DNA of 64,000 bases from Symbiodinium natans (GCA_905221605.1 CAJNDS010002396.1:74501-138500), one strand, 5' to 3'; shown: positions 1-13,231, numbered from the stretch's first letter. A program made the numbers and translations. The notes: a model not told the origin generated them from the sequence alone.

Positions 1-1722
1 GGTTTAGGGTTTAGGGTTTAGGGTTACAGGGTTGCAGGGTTTCGGGTTTCGGGTTACAGGGTTACAGGTGGTTTCGGGTTTTCAGGGTTTCAGGGTTTCA
101 GGGTTTTCAGGGTTTGCAGGGTTTCCGGGTTTCAGGTTTCAGGGTTTCCGGGTTTCGGGGTTTCAGGGTGTAGGGGTTTCGGGGTTTCAGGGTTTCCGGG
201 TTTAGGCCAGGGTTTCAAGGTTTCAGGGTTTCAGGTTTTAGGCTAGGGTTGTTACAAGGTGATTAGTACCCCCCCCCCCCACCTCTGTCCCCAGCTTTAG
301 CAACAGCATCAATGAACCTCCCTGGCCCCCGTCAGCTTCAACACCTCTGCCTTCTTTCTCCGGGTCGCGTGCCAAAGAGGGCCCAGAGTAAAGCTCTGAA
401 ACTTTATAATGAATTGGTTTTGAAAATAGGGTACAACCCTGAGCCCTACTCAGGTGCCGGGAGTGTGCATATTCTAGGCCACTGGTTGCAACCCACGTCT
501 CCCAGCCTTTAACCTGCGACCGGTCTCAACCTGAAGAAGGAAGTCCAAATGTAGGGGCTTCTTCTGCTACTTGCTTAAGAGCCCCGAACAAAATAGAAAT
601 ATTCTTCCTTATTAAGGGTAATATAGGGATAGTTATTGTATTATTCTTTCGGGGTTCTTAAGCAAATAGTAGTTTTTGCTAATAGGATGTGGCTGCTTAT
701 TTCGGCCCCTTGGTGAAACCCACGAAGCCCACCCGGCAATAGCTTTGAGGCGAAGAAGCGGCAACCTGCCGCCACCGTGCTGAGATTTGTGGGGGTTTGT
801 CAGGGCCGGGTAATTCATCAATGGGTTTCGCAAAGTTCTATACCCGAAGCCCTGGACCCAATATATACCTGAGACTCTAACCCCCAAACCCAAACCGTAG
901 GCCTAAACCCTAAACTCTAAACCCTGTGAAACCCTCCAAAAGGGTTTGAAGGTCGAGGTTGGTTGCGGGATTGATAGCGTTTGTCAGGTTCATTTAGTGT
1001 TGGGGGCCGATTCGGCTTTATAGGGCTCTCGGGTTTTCGCTTCATCGTAGGGCTTAGTTAGGGCGTAAGGGCTGTTGGAAGCTAGCCATTGGGGAAACAG
1101 CAGAAACAGCCAACAAAACAAGCGGTTGGTGTAGCAGGCTTGGCTTGATGTCAAGATTTGTGCCCCGGGATTCGAAAGCCCGAGTAGCACGTTTGCGCAG
1201 CCTTTTGCGCCATAGCGCCCCTGATTCACGCAAAGCTCAAGTCCCAAACCAGTCCCTAGGTCAATCCGACCCTCACCCTCAAACCCGAATCCCTGCACCC
1301 TAATTAATGTCGAACCATGTTTGGAGTTTGGGCCCCCCCCCCCCCCCCCGTGAACAGTCGAGGCTGGATTTGTCCCTGTTTAGATGCTCTCGGGGGTTTA
1401 TATGATTTCAATAGGGAGTTTTTGGTATATGTCCGCACAATCTTTTTTAAAGGCGCACCACGTGGAATTTTCTTACAGCGCCCGGACGATTTGCATTTAT
1501 TGAGGATCCCACCGCGCACCCCCAAACAGTCAGGGTGTCCTGAATGACACAGCCAAATTGATTGAATAGAGGAGGCCCATACCAAACTGGGTCCAACATT
1601 GCACCCTCAGAACCCGAATCCCTGGACCCTACACACCCTAAACCCCGAATCCCTGGACCCCATACACCCGAAAAACCCCAGAAGCCCCTATACCTTGACC
1701 CCCTGAACAACCTTCCTCCAAG
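1..1722 (+). other. Degenerate telomere-like repeat and non-coding sequence
   Basis: The first 250 bases are degenerate TTTAGGG units (GGGTTTCAGG, GGGTTACAGG variants). The rest holds one inverted-repeat element (567-672), a poly-C run near 1336-1350 and scattered CCCTAAA-like words. A weak possible exon (about 759-783, FEAKKRQPAATVLR) could not be tied to a gene. I see no other coding sequence. Confidence 0.6.
567..672. mobile_element. Inverted-repeat (MITE-like) element, family A
   Basis: Starts CTACTTGCTTAAGAGCCCCG and ends CGGGGTTCTTAAGCAAATAG-TAG, an inverted pair of about 22 bases around an AT-rich core (CCTTATTAAGGGTAATATAG). Non-coding, about 106 bases. Confidence 0.85.
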
Positions 1723-4700
1723 GCGCGGCCGGCCCCTGCGGCTGCTAGCCCTGCAAGCGCCACTGGGCCAGAGAAGGGGGACTTAGTAGTATTGTTATGA
1801 TTATTAAATTATTATTATTATCTTTTTTTGGGGGGGCGGGGGGGGGGGGGGGGCTGTTCGAAATTCGGGTCTCTTTTTTTTTTTTTGTGGGGGGGGGGGG
1901 GGTTGTTCGAAATTCAGGTCTATTTTTGGGGGGTTGTTCGAACTTCAGGTCTTTTTTTGGTACCCTAGGTATCAGACTGTACTCATAGTGGGAAACCCCA
2001 AAAGGGACTATAGATTCATGGAAGGCTGCGTGTATTTGTCCGTGCGGTTTCTTGAGGTTTTAAGGCCAGTGGCGCTTTAACTTTAGGAGCCAGATGCGGC
2101 CGAGCAAAGCAGGAAGTAGGTTTAGTCATCCTAACCCCTAAGCCCTAAACCCTAAACCCTAAACCCTGAACCCTAAACCCCAAACCCCAAACCCTAAACC
2201 CTAAACCCTAAACAAGCCATGGGATGTGGCCAAAATATGCCGCGATCGGCACGGTCGGGTAATCGGGAGCTGTGTTGTACTTGTCATCTCGTCTATAATC
2301 CCTGGAACCCTACACCCTACAAATCCGACGCAGGCAGCCCCAAAGGGTTGTTTCAGAGGCTGTGCAGCCAACTTATCTGCCTTTCCCCAAGGAGGCAACC
2401 ACGGCCACCATGCAATGTCCCTGGGAAGAGGACGCTTTCAGAGCTGGGGATTTAGGGTTCAGGGTTAGTTTGGGCTCTATAAGGGTTAGGGAGACCCTCT
2501 ACGGTAATCTTTTTAGATCCCATCAGCAGTTCCGAAATCGTATGGCAGGCCCCTCAACCCTAAAACCTGTCGACCCAGAATTCTCAAAGTTGGGCGAGCA
2601 GCAGCCGTAGTCTGTCAGGTCAATGAGCGCCCGAAACCCTAAATCCTGAACCTGAAAGCCCCAAGCCCGATTCCCATCCCAAACCCAAATCCCTAACAGC
2701 GGGCGAAGCTGTGCTGGGGGGGGGGGGGGGGGGGTTGATTGTTGTAAGATTTCACACGGTTTCCAATAGAAATCCTATGACGATGCATCAAAATCCTATG
2801 GAAAATCAAGGAGAACCCTCGCAGCGGGAGAGACAGGATCTCCGGTTTTGGGGGTTCAGGATCTCAGCAATAGCCAGCCAAGTCTTGTAAGGGCCATCCT
2901 AGAAATCTTCACCCTAAACCCCCTTGGCCTTAGAGAGACGCGAGGACGATACACCCACGGCACCGGCTGCGCCCCCGGAGGAGGACAAGGACGCAGCAGG
3001 CAGCGTCTCACAGGTTTTCGGGAAGCAATATAGGGGTCGGAATAATTACGAATAGCATTCCCCAATGGTCTCTTCATAGATATACTATAATAAGCGCCGA
3101 AACCCAATGTTATTGTCCCGCGGGCTACCGACCTTGCTGATACGACCTACCCTGAATTGCACAACTCTTTCGTTGCTGTTTGAAGCTTCTTCACAACGCA
3201 TTCTTCACATCCTCTAAAGTATGATTCTTGAATGATATTTTTGGAAGTGTACAAAACACGCTGTTTCACCTTCATCGCACAGACTTCGGTCCACATACCC
3301 CCCGTCCCCCCCCCCCCCCAAAAAAAAAACAAAAAACCTATTCTAACTATTAAGGGCTGACTTTGGGGTCTAGGATGGGGGTTCAGGGCTATAAGTGGAG
3401 TTAAAGGGTTGGGCTTGCACTGTAAGTCCCGACTAAAGGCTGTAAAGGTTAAGTCTCTGATTTTTGGCGGAGTTCCATGCCCAAAAGCCTAGCTGGAGCA
3501 ACCCTGTACGACAGATATTTGTTGTGTATCACTTGCAATGAGACTTACAATGTATTGAGCTGTTTCGCGACAACTTTGAACTCCAAACCTTCAACCGTGA
3601 ACCATGGAGCCCCCCTCATTTAAGCTTTCTTGCCCTTGGTTCTACAGAATTGTGCAGAAGCTGCCGCGACTGGAGCATGTCCTGACATACTCATAGTTAG
3701 CCTCAATCCCTAAGCTTAGGGATGCTTGGAAACAGTTTTAAACTTGTGGGTACGATAATTCCGGAGAAACAACTAAAAATATGCTTTTGGTTAAGGCCGC
3801 TAGGGTTCCAAGCTCAGTAAAGTAAGCCCTAAAAACCGTAAGCCCCAAACCCTGAGGGGGGAGGGCAGCAGGGAATCCCCTCTCAACACAGGTGTGGTGA
3901 CAATTCCGTCCCGACCGTCTGAGGCCGGCATCAGCTATTGAATTATTGAGACTTCGAAGGGTAAGGGGTCTGGGGTTGAGGATTTATAAAGGCGCAGGGT
4001 TTGCGCGGTTTAGTGGGGTTTCGGGTTCAGAGGGGTCCCCTAGTGGTGCTCTTCCTACCTCTGCTTCAGGGTAAATTCTTTGTGGTGCTTTACTGGAACT
4101 TGAGATCCTTAGCCTTTTTGGGTTTATTGGGTTTCCTAGAAAGCCAGCTAAACAATTAATTTATAGCTACCTTCGGAGTGGAGCCAAGAATTGTTTTTTC
4201 TTCGTCTGGGTTGCTTGGAACTTACCGCAGAGAGGACTTGAAGGCTTCCGGGACCTGGCTTGCCACAAGCCCTGAACAGGCTTTATAGCATGAGAAAAGC
4301 ATGACCGCATGAGTGTCTTCCAGAACAATCCGGGTCAAGGGTGAACCCCCAACCCCAAACCCCAAACCCTTCAGCCTTGATCCTAAAACCGGCAGTTTAG
4401 AGGGGGGGGGGAAGTGCACGCCCCAGGTCTCCCTCGACACATTGGAGGCAGTAGCGGTGCACAACAAGGCCAGAGGGGCTTCAGGGATGCCTAAATTGGG
4501 GTTCCCTACAATGACAAAGCCCTACAGGCGCCAGCATTCACGGATCCCCTCTGCTGGGTTTCGAGTCGGGTTCAGGGTGCAGGGTTTCAGGGTTTGGGGG
4601 GGCGGGGGGTCTTACCATGGGGGGCGGGGACGGGGTTCAAGAACGCGGTTCACGGGGCGCAGATATAAACCCTATAACCCTATATACCCTAAACCCCCAT

Positions 4701-6872
4701 TTTTATTGTTATTGTTTTTACTCTTTGTACCTACAAACCCTATTCTGGGTGCACACAAAGGATACCGTGGCCAAGCAGTCGAGTTTCGGGGAAACCGGAG
4801 ATCCCCGGAGTGGTGCCGTTTTAGGATGCATTGTTTTTTGTGTTGTTGTATCAAGACAACCAGTAGGAAAACCAAGGTAACCTGATATTCTGTCGGTTTG
4901 CTGCTGACCACGGCGTTGGTGTGTGTGTGTGTGTGCAGGTCGTTGCGATTGTGCTGCCTTCGTGAACCCTAAGTTTCCCTAAGTGCGCCAAGGTGGAGAG
5001 GTGGGTAGGTGAGTTGGGAAGACAGTGAGCCTGCAGGCGTATCCCTACCCAGGACCCAGACCCGGCCCATATTACAGGTTCCCTTCGAAGCCCCTTATTC
5101 AACCGACAGGGTACCTTCTTCCTTTTTTTCCTTGGTTACTCTTCTTGGGTCTAGCTACTCATAGCTGCCCATGAACCTTTTTTACCCTCAACCTCTAGGA
5201 TCCAGAGAGGAGGCCCTTATTTCACGTTTTTAGAGTTTCGGGTCCCTTGTTGGCCCCTTTTAGCCAAGAAAGGGCACCCTTTGTATTCGGAGGTTACTCT
5301 CGGGTCTAGCTTTACCCTCAACCCTGAACCCTAATCCAGCAGCTCTCCTGGCTGACGCGAGGAGACTCGTGAGTTGGCTACTAAGGCGCCCCGAATGTGA
5401 GTGAGTTTGGGGGTCATGCAGTGTGTGGAGTCCTCGGGTTTAGGGTTTAGGGTTTCAGGGTTGAAGGTTTATGGCTTAAGGTTTGGGATGTATGGGGAGT
5501 TGGTGAGGAAGGGTTTAGGGTTCATGGTTCATGTGCTAGTCCGTTGAAAGCTTTTCTGGTTTGGGGTTCGGCTACAGGGTGCATGGTTGGTGCGTAGGGT
5601 CAAGGGTGCGGGGCCACTTTGGGCTCAGGCATAGAGTCATAGAGGACCCAAAATCCGCAGTTCGGGTTAATCAAGTCCGACAAAATGGCTCCAGGCTCCT
5701 GAACCCTAAGCCCGAAAGCCCTCATAAGCCTGAATCCTGACTTTTTGGAGCTCTTTTCAACCTCTAAGCCCCAAAACCTCACAAGAACAAAACAGCGAAA
5801 CCCTAAACTTCCTCAACCCTAAGCCCTAAACCGCCAGACGCTGCCTGGAGGCTCCCGGGTGCCTAACCCTGAAACCCTAAATCCGCACCTCGCAGTCTGC
5901 GCAGCAGAACCAGACTGGGCAGCCGCAAGAAGGCCTGTACTTTCGGTGGGATGTCGGGTTAGGAAACCCTAAGAACCCGAAGCCCTACAAATGAGCCAAT
6001 TTTGTTAGGTGAAGGGTTCGGCCTGCGCAGAGAGGCATTGGTCTTCATCCTCGGCGCCCTAAATTTAAAGCCTAAACCCTATCAAAACCCTATAAGCCCT
6101 AAATGCTTTTCCTCCGCTTCGGCCTCCCCAGGGCCCGGGTGTTGCGGTTCAGGGCTTGAAGTTCAGAGTTCAAGCAGTTTCGGGTGCAGGCTGTTGACCC
6201 AGATACCCAGAGGCTCGGAAGCCGAGGTTGATCTGAGTTTCCCAACTACACTTGCCTACATTTCTCCATTTGGGGGGGGGGGGAACAGGGGTTTAAGGGC
6301 TTCCTTCGGGCTCAGGTTGCTCAACTCGAGGGCCTAGGGAGGTAAAGGCCTTGGGGATGTCTCGGGCTTAGGGTCGCCAACTAGTTTGTAGGGGTTTGCA
6401 GGTGTGGACTTCATGGCATAAGGTCGGTGATGTTGGCAGCTTCTAAGGTGCACAAGATGTAGCCCCAAATCCTAAACCCTCATGAGGTATGTTCCACCCG
6501 TCCTTGCCTTGAGCTCTAAACACTGACCAATGAACAATGACACTCCCTCGCTGATCTACTCCAAGGCACGTGCTTTCAAGCATCTGATTTATTTTGGGGG
6601 CTTGCGTTTTGGTGCTTTTGGGGGTAGACGATTGGCAGGCCCCACCCTAAACCCTAAACCCTAAACCCCAAAGCCTATACCCCAAAGCCTATATCCTGAA
6701 CCCAATTTCGGGGAGGTGACAGCCTGAAGCTGGATGTGTTGGCCGTGCCAGTGGCGCCTGCGCTGGTCGTCAGCTCACCTCCGGTGAGCACCGGGCCAGC
6801 AAGCACCCTGACGAACCCCTCGCCGAAGGCCTGCCTCAGGGATATGGGGGCTTACGAAAATAAGGGCCACCA

Positions 6873-6923
<51 letters not shown>

Positions 6924-8738
6924 GGACCCCCAAATAGTAGGATCCCCTTATAATAATGACCCCAGTCCCCTGATATCGTAAAGCCCCATACTTCCATCCC
7001 ATCACCATATACCCCGAGCCTGGAAACCGTTGCTCAGCCCTGGTCAAGAAGCATCAGCACAGTAGCGTGCTACGCGTACACTCGCGAATAGAGGCAGGGC
7101 CCTAGGTTTGCACAGGGTCATATCGGGGCTACCTAAGGTATCTGAGGAGTATATAAGGGCTGTTTCGCGAAGGGTTTTGACACGGAGTAGTGGGATGTCC
7201 TGTAGTATCAGGCACCCACAGGCCGGCTATTGTCATAGCCATGATGCTCAGAATGGCCATAACAAAATACAATCATAACCACAATGGCCCGGACCCAAAT
7301 CCTACATAAAGCCTAAACATCAAACCCCAGAACGGTAGTGGTTCAAGATGCCTGTTCCCCAAAAAGGTTCTAGTTGAGGTAGCTTCTCCTTTTAGTTCGG
7401 ACTCCTCTTTATCCTATGCTAGTATTTGCTGTGGCTTTGACTTCTATTATTGCTGCGACTTTTGTCACAAAAATTGCTACTATCTTTTGGGGGTTCAGGT
7501 TTCAGGGGAGTTAAGTCCATGTCGTCCGAAACTTAGATTTTCCCCAAACCCCACACAAAAAAAAGCAAAAAAAACAATCAAGAAGCTGACCAGTCCTGAG
7601 ACCCGGACCCTGCGCCACGAATTTCATGAGCTCTAAACCCTAATCTCTAGCATGCCCCCTAGACCCTAAACCCTAAACCCTAAACCCTAAACCTTTGACT
7701 TCCGAACGCTTGGCAGGCGGCCACAAAGCCTCAGACAGCGCGCCAAGAGGAGGACGACGACTACGAGTGGTTCGAGGACCGCGTTTTTAGGTAGCTCAGG
7801 AAGCTTTAAACAAGTTATCAGGGTTTAGGGTTTAGGGTTTAGGGTTTAGGGTTGGGATGTTCCCCCTTATGCTAACAGTCCTCAGTAGGGATTAGAACAG
7901 GGGCTTATGCTAAAGTCCTTAGTGGGGATTAGAATAGGGGACGCTATGATCCCTACTAAGGACTGGTAGTATAAGGTGCAACATCCCAAAAGTTAACCCT
8001 AGAAACACACCGCCCTACCTCACATCCTCTGGAGATGCAGGAGGAGGAGAGCGAGGAGGAAGAGGCCTTCGATGAGCCCTGTCTGCTTGAAGTTGCGGCC
8101 CTATGAATTTAGGGTTTAGGGTTTAGGGTTGCAGTTTGTGTTTTGAGGCTTAGGGCTTAGCTTAGCATACCTGTAGGTGCATGGGTAGCCATTGGGGTAG
8201 GTAGGGTACTATAGCGATGACGGGTGCTAGCCTCATCTCGGGCACTTGAAACCCACTTGTAACTACCCTAGTCACTAAACGTTGAGCTAAGCCTTAACCT
8301 ACAACCCCAAAACCCAACAATATGGGGGTTTACGAAAATATGGAACCCCTTATATAGACCCCCAAATAGTAGGATTCCCTTAATATAAGGACCCCAATAA
8401 GGTACCCCTAATTTCGGAAACCCCCGTGTCAACCACAGTGAAAGTGCCGAGTCGCCTCCGCACCTGGGGTAGTACATGAGTACGCTTCGAGGTCCGCGCT
8501 TCGTGGTTTGAGAAGGTCTAGCAAAGACCCTAAACCCTAGACCCCAGACCCTAAACACTAGACCCTAGACCCTAGACCCCAGACCCTAAACCCCAGACCC
8601 GAAATCCTAAACCCTAAACCCTAAGCCTAAACCCTAAACCCTAAACTAAAAACCCTAAACCCTAAACCCTAAACCCTAGACCCTAAACCCTAAACCCTAA
8701 ACCCTAAACCCTAAACCCTAAACCCTAAACCCTAAACC

Positions 8739-8777
<39 letters not shown>

Positions 8778-8970
8778 ACCCTAAACCCTAAACCCTAAAC
8801 CCTAAACCCTAAACCCTAAACCCTAAACCCTAAACCCTAACCCTAAACCCTAAACCCTAAACCCTAAATCCTAAGCCCCTAACCAACTCTTGGTCTGCAA
8901 TGCCAAGGATGATCCCGTCGTGGATCCTGGCCCACCCAAGCCGCAGAACACCTTCCAGGCGAAGCCGAAG
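1723..8970 (+). CDS. Unrecognised acidic/proline-rich protein, scattered exons (partial model)
   Basis: I do not recognise the family. Exon islands with plausible splice ends are 1723-1785, 2392-2442, 2936-3013, 4233-4279, 4427-4468, 5340-5368, 5896-5932, 6723-6783, 7735-7790, 8041-8091 and 8908-8970. Readings include ARPAPAAASPASATGPEKG, MQCPWEEDAFR, DDTPTAPAAPPEEDKDAAG, VSLDTLEAVAVHNK, ARQEEDDDYEWFEDRVF, EEESEEEEAFDEP and DPGPPKPQNTFQAKPK. Exons 4233, 4427 and 5340 join in phase to give TSPEQ-VSLDTLEAVAVHNK-QLSWLTRGD. The remaining joins are unproven: phases between 5896, 6723 and 8041 do not all agree, so exons are missing or two genes are mixed. Composition (Pro/Ala, then Asp/Glu clusters) suggests a disordered, probably nuclear or cytosolic protein, but that is inference. 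Donors are mixed GT and GC. The start codon and stop were not found. Confidence 0.42.
3030..3106. mobile_element. Short dispersed element, family E
   Basis: TATAGGGGTCGGAATAATTA at the left, then ATAGCATTCCCCAATGG and ATATACTATAATAAGCGCC. Related copies at 12419-12497 and 56846-56945 share GGGGTCGG, AGTATTCCCT and TACTATAA.C. Confidence 0.7.
6846..6988. mobile_element. Inverted-repeat element, family B (with TA expansion)
   Basis: Starts GGGGGCTTACGAAAATAAGG, contains ACCCCCAAATAGTAGGATCC and ends GATATCGTAAAGCCCC. A (TA)n microsatellite of about 45 bases sits inside. Compare 8324-8425. Confidence 0.7.
7852..7990. mobile_element. Inverted-repeat element, family C
   Basis: Starts TTGGGATGTTCCCCCTTATG with CTAACAGTCC..AGTAGGGATTA next, and ends ATCCCTACTAAGGACTG..AGTATAAGGTGCAACATCCCAA. 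Part of the left arm is repeated (CTTATGCTAAAGTCCTTAGT). It fills most of the intron between exons 7735 and 8041. Confidence 0.8.
8324..8425. mobile_element. Inverted-repeat element, family B
   Basis: Starts GGGGGTTTACGAAAATATGG and ends CCCCTAATTTCGGAAACCCC, with the internal word CCCCCAAATAGTAGGATTCC. About 102 bases, non-coding. Confidence 0.8.
8525..8878. repeat. Longest CCCTAAA telomere-type array
   Basis: About 350 bases of (CCCTAAA)n before the exon at 8908. Variant units are clustered, not scattered: CCCTAGA/CCCCAGA at the left and about seven CCCTCAA units near 8733-8785. Confidence 0.97.
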
Positions 8971-10381
8971 GCGGCCCGGTGCCTGATGCCAACGACAAAA
9001 TATGCCCCAAGGATCCCAGGCAGAGTTTAGGGTTTAGGGTTTAGTACGGGCTAGGGTTTAGGGTTTAGGGTTTTGGGTTTAGGATTTTTAATTAGGGTTT
9101 AGGGGAGTTGCATGCAGAGTATGTTCTGCGTGGTGTTTTCCGGCTTCAGTTGCGTGACGGGCAAGTGAGAAGGCAGGCTTCCCGGTGTGACAGCAAACTT
9201 GGAGAATGCGTGATAAGAGTCTTCCTGCAGAAGCCGGCTCACTTGCGGAAGCCTGCTCAAGCTTCCTAACGCCGAGAACGCATCGAACCAGGTGCGGTTT
9301 CCCACAGCTTCTCCACCAAAGCAACCCTGAACCCTAATTTTAAACCAGGCAGCATGGCAGGGAAGAAGCCTCAAAAGCGGCTCGAACACGCCTGACCTTG
9401 GATCCCAGACTTGTACTACAACGGTGCATTGCCAGCGACGAAGCATGTACGTGGCGCGCTATCCCGCGATGTCTGCGTCATAGCTTTAACCTCCTAAGTC
9501 GTGTGACCCCCCGCCCCCCCCCCGGTTGCAACAAAAGCAACTCATGCTGTCTGCGGCGGAGATTTGACACCCGGAGCGGAGCAATGCACACCACCCCTGG
9601 AAAATTCGCATTCTGTGGGTTTTCTTCACAACCCCCCAAACCCTTAATTACCGTTAAACCCGGAACCCTGAACCCTGAACCCTGAACCCTGAACCCTGAA
9701 CTCCTGGCGCAGGCTCGACCTTGAAGGCAGTCCCTGGCCCACCGTGGGCTTGAGGGTTGCGCGGGCAGCACAGTCCACGTTTTTGGGATTTAGGGCTTGG
9801 GGTGTAATCAGGCCCTAAACCCTAAACCCGAGACCCTAAACCCTGAACCTTAAACCCCAAACCCCAAGCCTAAGCCTGCAAGCCTTTTCAGTGAAGGTAG
9901 TAATTCCAAATACCCTGTGGGTCCCCCCCCCCCCCCCCCCCCCCCACACCCTGAGGATCGAGCTTCGGGGAATTATCCAGAGCGCTTAGGGCGTAGAAGA
10001 GTGGCAGTGAGAAGCCTCAGCCTCACAAAGCCTCATGTGCGGATGCGCCTCGCGCAGCCCCATTTGCGAATGAACGCCCCTTCACGGAATGTTGCGCCTC
10101 GATCTCTCACCGGAGGCTCACTAGATGTGCGAGCCCACTTAGGCGCACAGGCACGAAGCAACAACATGCAATGCCGGAAGAAAAGCCCGAAAACTTCTTT
10201 GCTTGATGTTGTTTTTTTGGACTCGAGTTGCCTTAAGCATGAAAAGCGATCGCGTCGGGACGAAAATCAGCAAAGGCTACCCAAAACCTAACCTCCCACG
10301 AGGCCGTCAAGTAGCTTCGAGCATCTTTGAGCATTCCGAGGAGCAGGTGCCCTAAACCCGAGGACCCCTCAGTCCTTAAGC

Positions 10382-10493
10382 TTTACTTGGAGGTTCATGG
10401 GTAGTTGTAAGTAGGGTTATAAGTATGGTAACTATACTTGTAGCCCATCTCGGGCACTTGTAATTTCTAACTACCCATGAACCTCCAAGTAAA
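10382..10493. mobile_element. Inverted-repeat element, family D
   Basis: Near-perfect terminal repeats: TTTACTTGGAGGTTCATGGG-TAGTT at the left and AACTACCCATGAACCTCCAA-GTAAA at the right, 112 bases overall, with ATCTCGGGCACTTGTAA inside. Confidence 0.88.
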
Positions 10494-10569
10494 CCCGTGA
10501 ACCTCCAAGTGAACCCGAAACCAGGGTTATGGTTTAGGCGTCCCTGTGGAGAGGTCGAAGTGTAATTAG

Positions 10570-13231
10570 CGGTTGGCGGGGTGCAACTGACGCACGTGCA
10601 AGCTTTGGCCGTGGGACAGCAACAACTGCGGCTTCTGCCGGCCATTGAGGCCTGCAGGGAGTTCCAGCATGGTTGACATGATAGCAACCGGGAGCAAGCT
10701 AACGCCTGTCCAAATCCTTATGGCATACTCACATGCTGGGTGCCGGGGCCTTGCATGTGCATCACGATGCACTGTCCGGCTGTCGTGGAGTTGAGCCGAG
10801 CTTCCTTTCTCACCGTGGACCGTAACTTTCATCATATGAGAGCCCCCGCTCACAAGGACACCGCAAGGAGGGAGCCCTATTGGATAACAATCCGCTATTG
10901 AAATTGCAGGCTTTCCTTTTCCTGCGCCAAAAGCTGTAATGTACAAAGGGCACCCCTTCTGTCCCTCACCTTGTACGGGCGCGAATATTGGCTACATAGG
11001 TCTTCTGCACTCGATTTATATTGTCTTGTTCATATGTTCGCTCCGTTGCAACTACTGTCATTCCTTGCACTTAAACCCTAAACCCTAAACCCTAAACCCT
11101 AAACCCTAAACCCTAAACCCTAAACCCTAAGCCCTAAACCTGCTTTATGTCCTGGTTCTCCATGCCACGGGTTCTCTAAAGGGGGTGGATCGTGGAGTAA
11201 GAGCCCCTTAAAAAAGGGGATCCTTACGAAACAGGGAACCCTCTTTGTGGCTGTTTTTGCAGATGGGTTTTTGCAAGAACTACCATATCGTGTTTTGGGC
11301 TTGTTAGGGTTCAAAGGCTGTACATTCGGGCTCTGGTGTTCAGGATTCGGGGCTTTATAGGGGTCAGGAAACAGCTTGACGTTCAGCCAGTGCTGATGGG
11401 GCTCCTACATGTGGATCGGAAGCTCAGTGTTTCACATCCAGTTATTCCTGATGAGGCCTCTGCATGAGGCGTCCCCCAGAGTCCAACGATTACTGGGACC
11501 TCATTCTCTGGGCTGTTGCCCAGGATTGTCGGCCTGCTTGAGTGCCTTTAAGTTCAGGGTTTCAACGCGGGGACAGGGGGGCTTCTGCGACGTAAGCAGG
11601 TTACGCCTCCCAAAATGCAGGGCACTATGACCCCCCAACCTTACGCGCACCGCGCTGAAATGCTAGAAGCTGTAGCATGATGAGGGCTTAGTCATCCAGG
11701 CACACGGTTTTTTGGGCTTTATGTCTGACTCCCAAAATAATCGGGTGCAGGGCTGAGCGCCGCACAGTCCTGAGCCGCAGCCTAGGCGTTGGAAGTTGTG
11801 GAGGCCGAGAAAAAAGTTCCACTTGGTGAGATTGGCCCAACTTTTGGAGACCTTGGAAATAATTTGTTATTTTCGGGGTAGTATAATTCCCGAGAAGCAC
11901 TAAACTTCTATTTTTGCTAGGGTTCCAAGTTCAGTTTAGCCAGGGGTTGAGGCGCTTCAGGGCAGCTTGGGTTGAGGGCTGGCGAATTTCCTAACAAGGC
12001 ACCAACCTACGAAACGCCCGTAAGCAGAAGTCGTACTTTTCTCTGAGTGCATGATAACGACACCCCACCCTGAATCCTAAACCCAAGCCCAAACCTTCAA
12101 ATCCTCCAGCCTCATTTGGTTGAGGGATGAAGGGTCGCCCCTAAACCCGTTCAAGTGCCAGGTGCAAGCAGTTCTGAGGGCGGGCGCCCGCCAGACGCTT
12201 GAAGCGAGCCGCCATTCTCACCTAGGACCTTTCAAGAGGAACCCTAAACCCTAAACCCTAATCCCTAAACCCTAAACCCTAAACCCTAAACCCTAAACCC
12301 TGAACCCTGAACCCTGAACCCTAAACCCTAAACCCTAAACCCTCCCCGATGACCCATGAATACGAGCCCCGAAGGCCCTCAGACCCCGACAAGAAAAACC
12401 GCCATACAGCAGCCTACTATAGGGGTCGGTATCTTAGCTACTGCTAGTATTCCCTGATAATCCCTTCATGAGTATACTATAACAATCCGCCCAAAAACCC
12501 TGTCCATGTTTTTGAGGCTCCTATATTGCGGCCTTTCCGATCTTATCACACCCATTCTACTTGAACCCCTTCCGCCCGAAGACCATTGGTCGGCCTGCCG
12601 TCCTGGTAATCTCTGGAGCCCATCGCTTTCAGCTGGCAGAAAGGGAGTTTAGGGCTTGGAGTTTCGGGTTTAGGGCTTAGGGTTTGGGAGTTCAAGGTTT
12701 GGAGTTTAGGGTTGGGAGCTTAGCGTTCAGGGTTTTGGGATGAGGGGGCAAGATATTCGTGTTCAGACTTCGGGGTCAGGGAAGCCCTGCTGCTTCATGG
12801 CCCTACGCACTTGCGCCACCAGTCATTTTAGGGTTTAGGGTTTAGGGTTTAGGGTTTAGGGTTTAGGGTTGCCAAGTCTCTGAGTTGTGGTCTCTCATTT
12901 TTTGCAACTTGAAGCCTGGATCGGGCCAAGATGCCTGCTTTGGGCCCAACCTAAAGACCTGTCCCCCACGTTCGGGTGGCTACGTAGCCCTTATAGGGCC
13001 TGAGGGATGCGCGTTACACGCGAAACCGTAGGCCCCCCAAAACCATGCGGAAACCTTGCACAACCTCAAGCCTCGGCACAGCAAAGCCCTGTTTCACCCT
13101 GCATTTGTTTCGTTTCCGAAGCCTTAGATACCAAAACCCTAAACCCTAAACCCTAAACCCCAAACCCTAAATTAAGCCAACACAGGAGGAGGATGGCTTT
13201 GCCAAGTTCCTCGACCGATGGACCGCCCCGG
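10570..13231 (+). CDS. Three well-formed exons of an unassigned gene
   Basis: Exon 10570-10671 reads VGGVQLTHVQALAVGQQQ, then LRLLPAIEACREFQH, between an AG acceptor and a GT donor. Exon 12162-12203 reads VQAVLRAGARQTLE and ends at a GC donor. Exon 13186-13231 reads EEDGFAKFLDRWTAPG between CAG and GT. All are helical in character, Gln/Leu/Arg rich, and lack stops in this frame only. They may be the N-terminal, soluble part of the membrane protein that follows, because they share strand and order, but the phase between 13231 and the next exon at 13964 does not match, so at least one exon is missing. An ORF of 126 codons on the other strand over 10566-10946 is taken to be a shadow. Family not recognised. 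Confidence 0.45.
11072..11136. repeat. CCCTAAA array
   Basis: About nine CCCTAAA units, the last with one changed base, in the non-coding stretch between exons 10570-10671 and 12162-12203. The rest of that stretch (10672-12161) shows no supported exon; the open frame at 11409-11630 is not convincing. Confidence 0.95.
12419..12497. mobile_element. Short dispersed element, family E
   Basis: ATAGGGGTCGGTATCTTAGC, then TAGTATTCCCTGATAATCCC and GAGTATACTATAACAATCCG. Same layout as 3030-3106. Confidence 0.65.

Noticed and set aside
1-260. A chromosome end at the left edge of the window
   Set aside because: The repeats are degenerate and in TTTAGGG orientation; a left end read 5' to 3' should show CCCTAAA. 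The same motif is spread through the whole window.
9917-10291. Plus-strand open frame of 124 codons
   Set aside because: It begins in a poly-C run, shows no splice context or family pattern, and contains near-repeats (CGGATGCGCCT, CGAATGAACGCCC). Left unassigned.
10566-10946. Minus-strand open frame of 126 codons
   Set aside because: It overlaps a + strand exon (10570-10671) with good splice ends and coding character. No partner exons were found on the minus strand.
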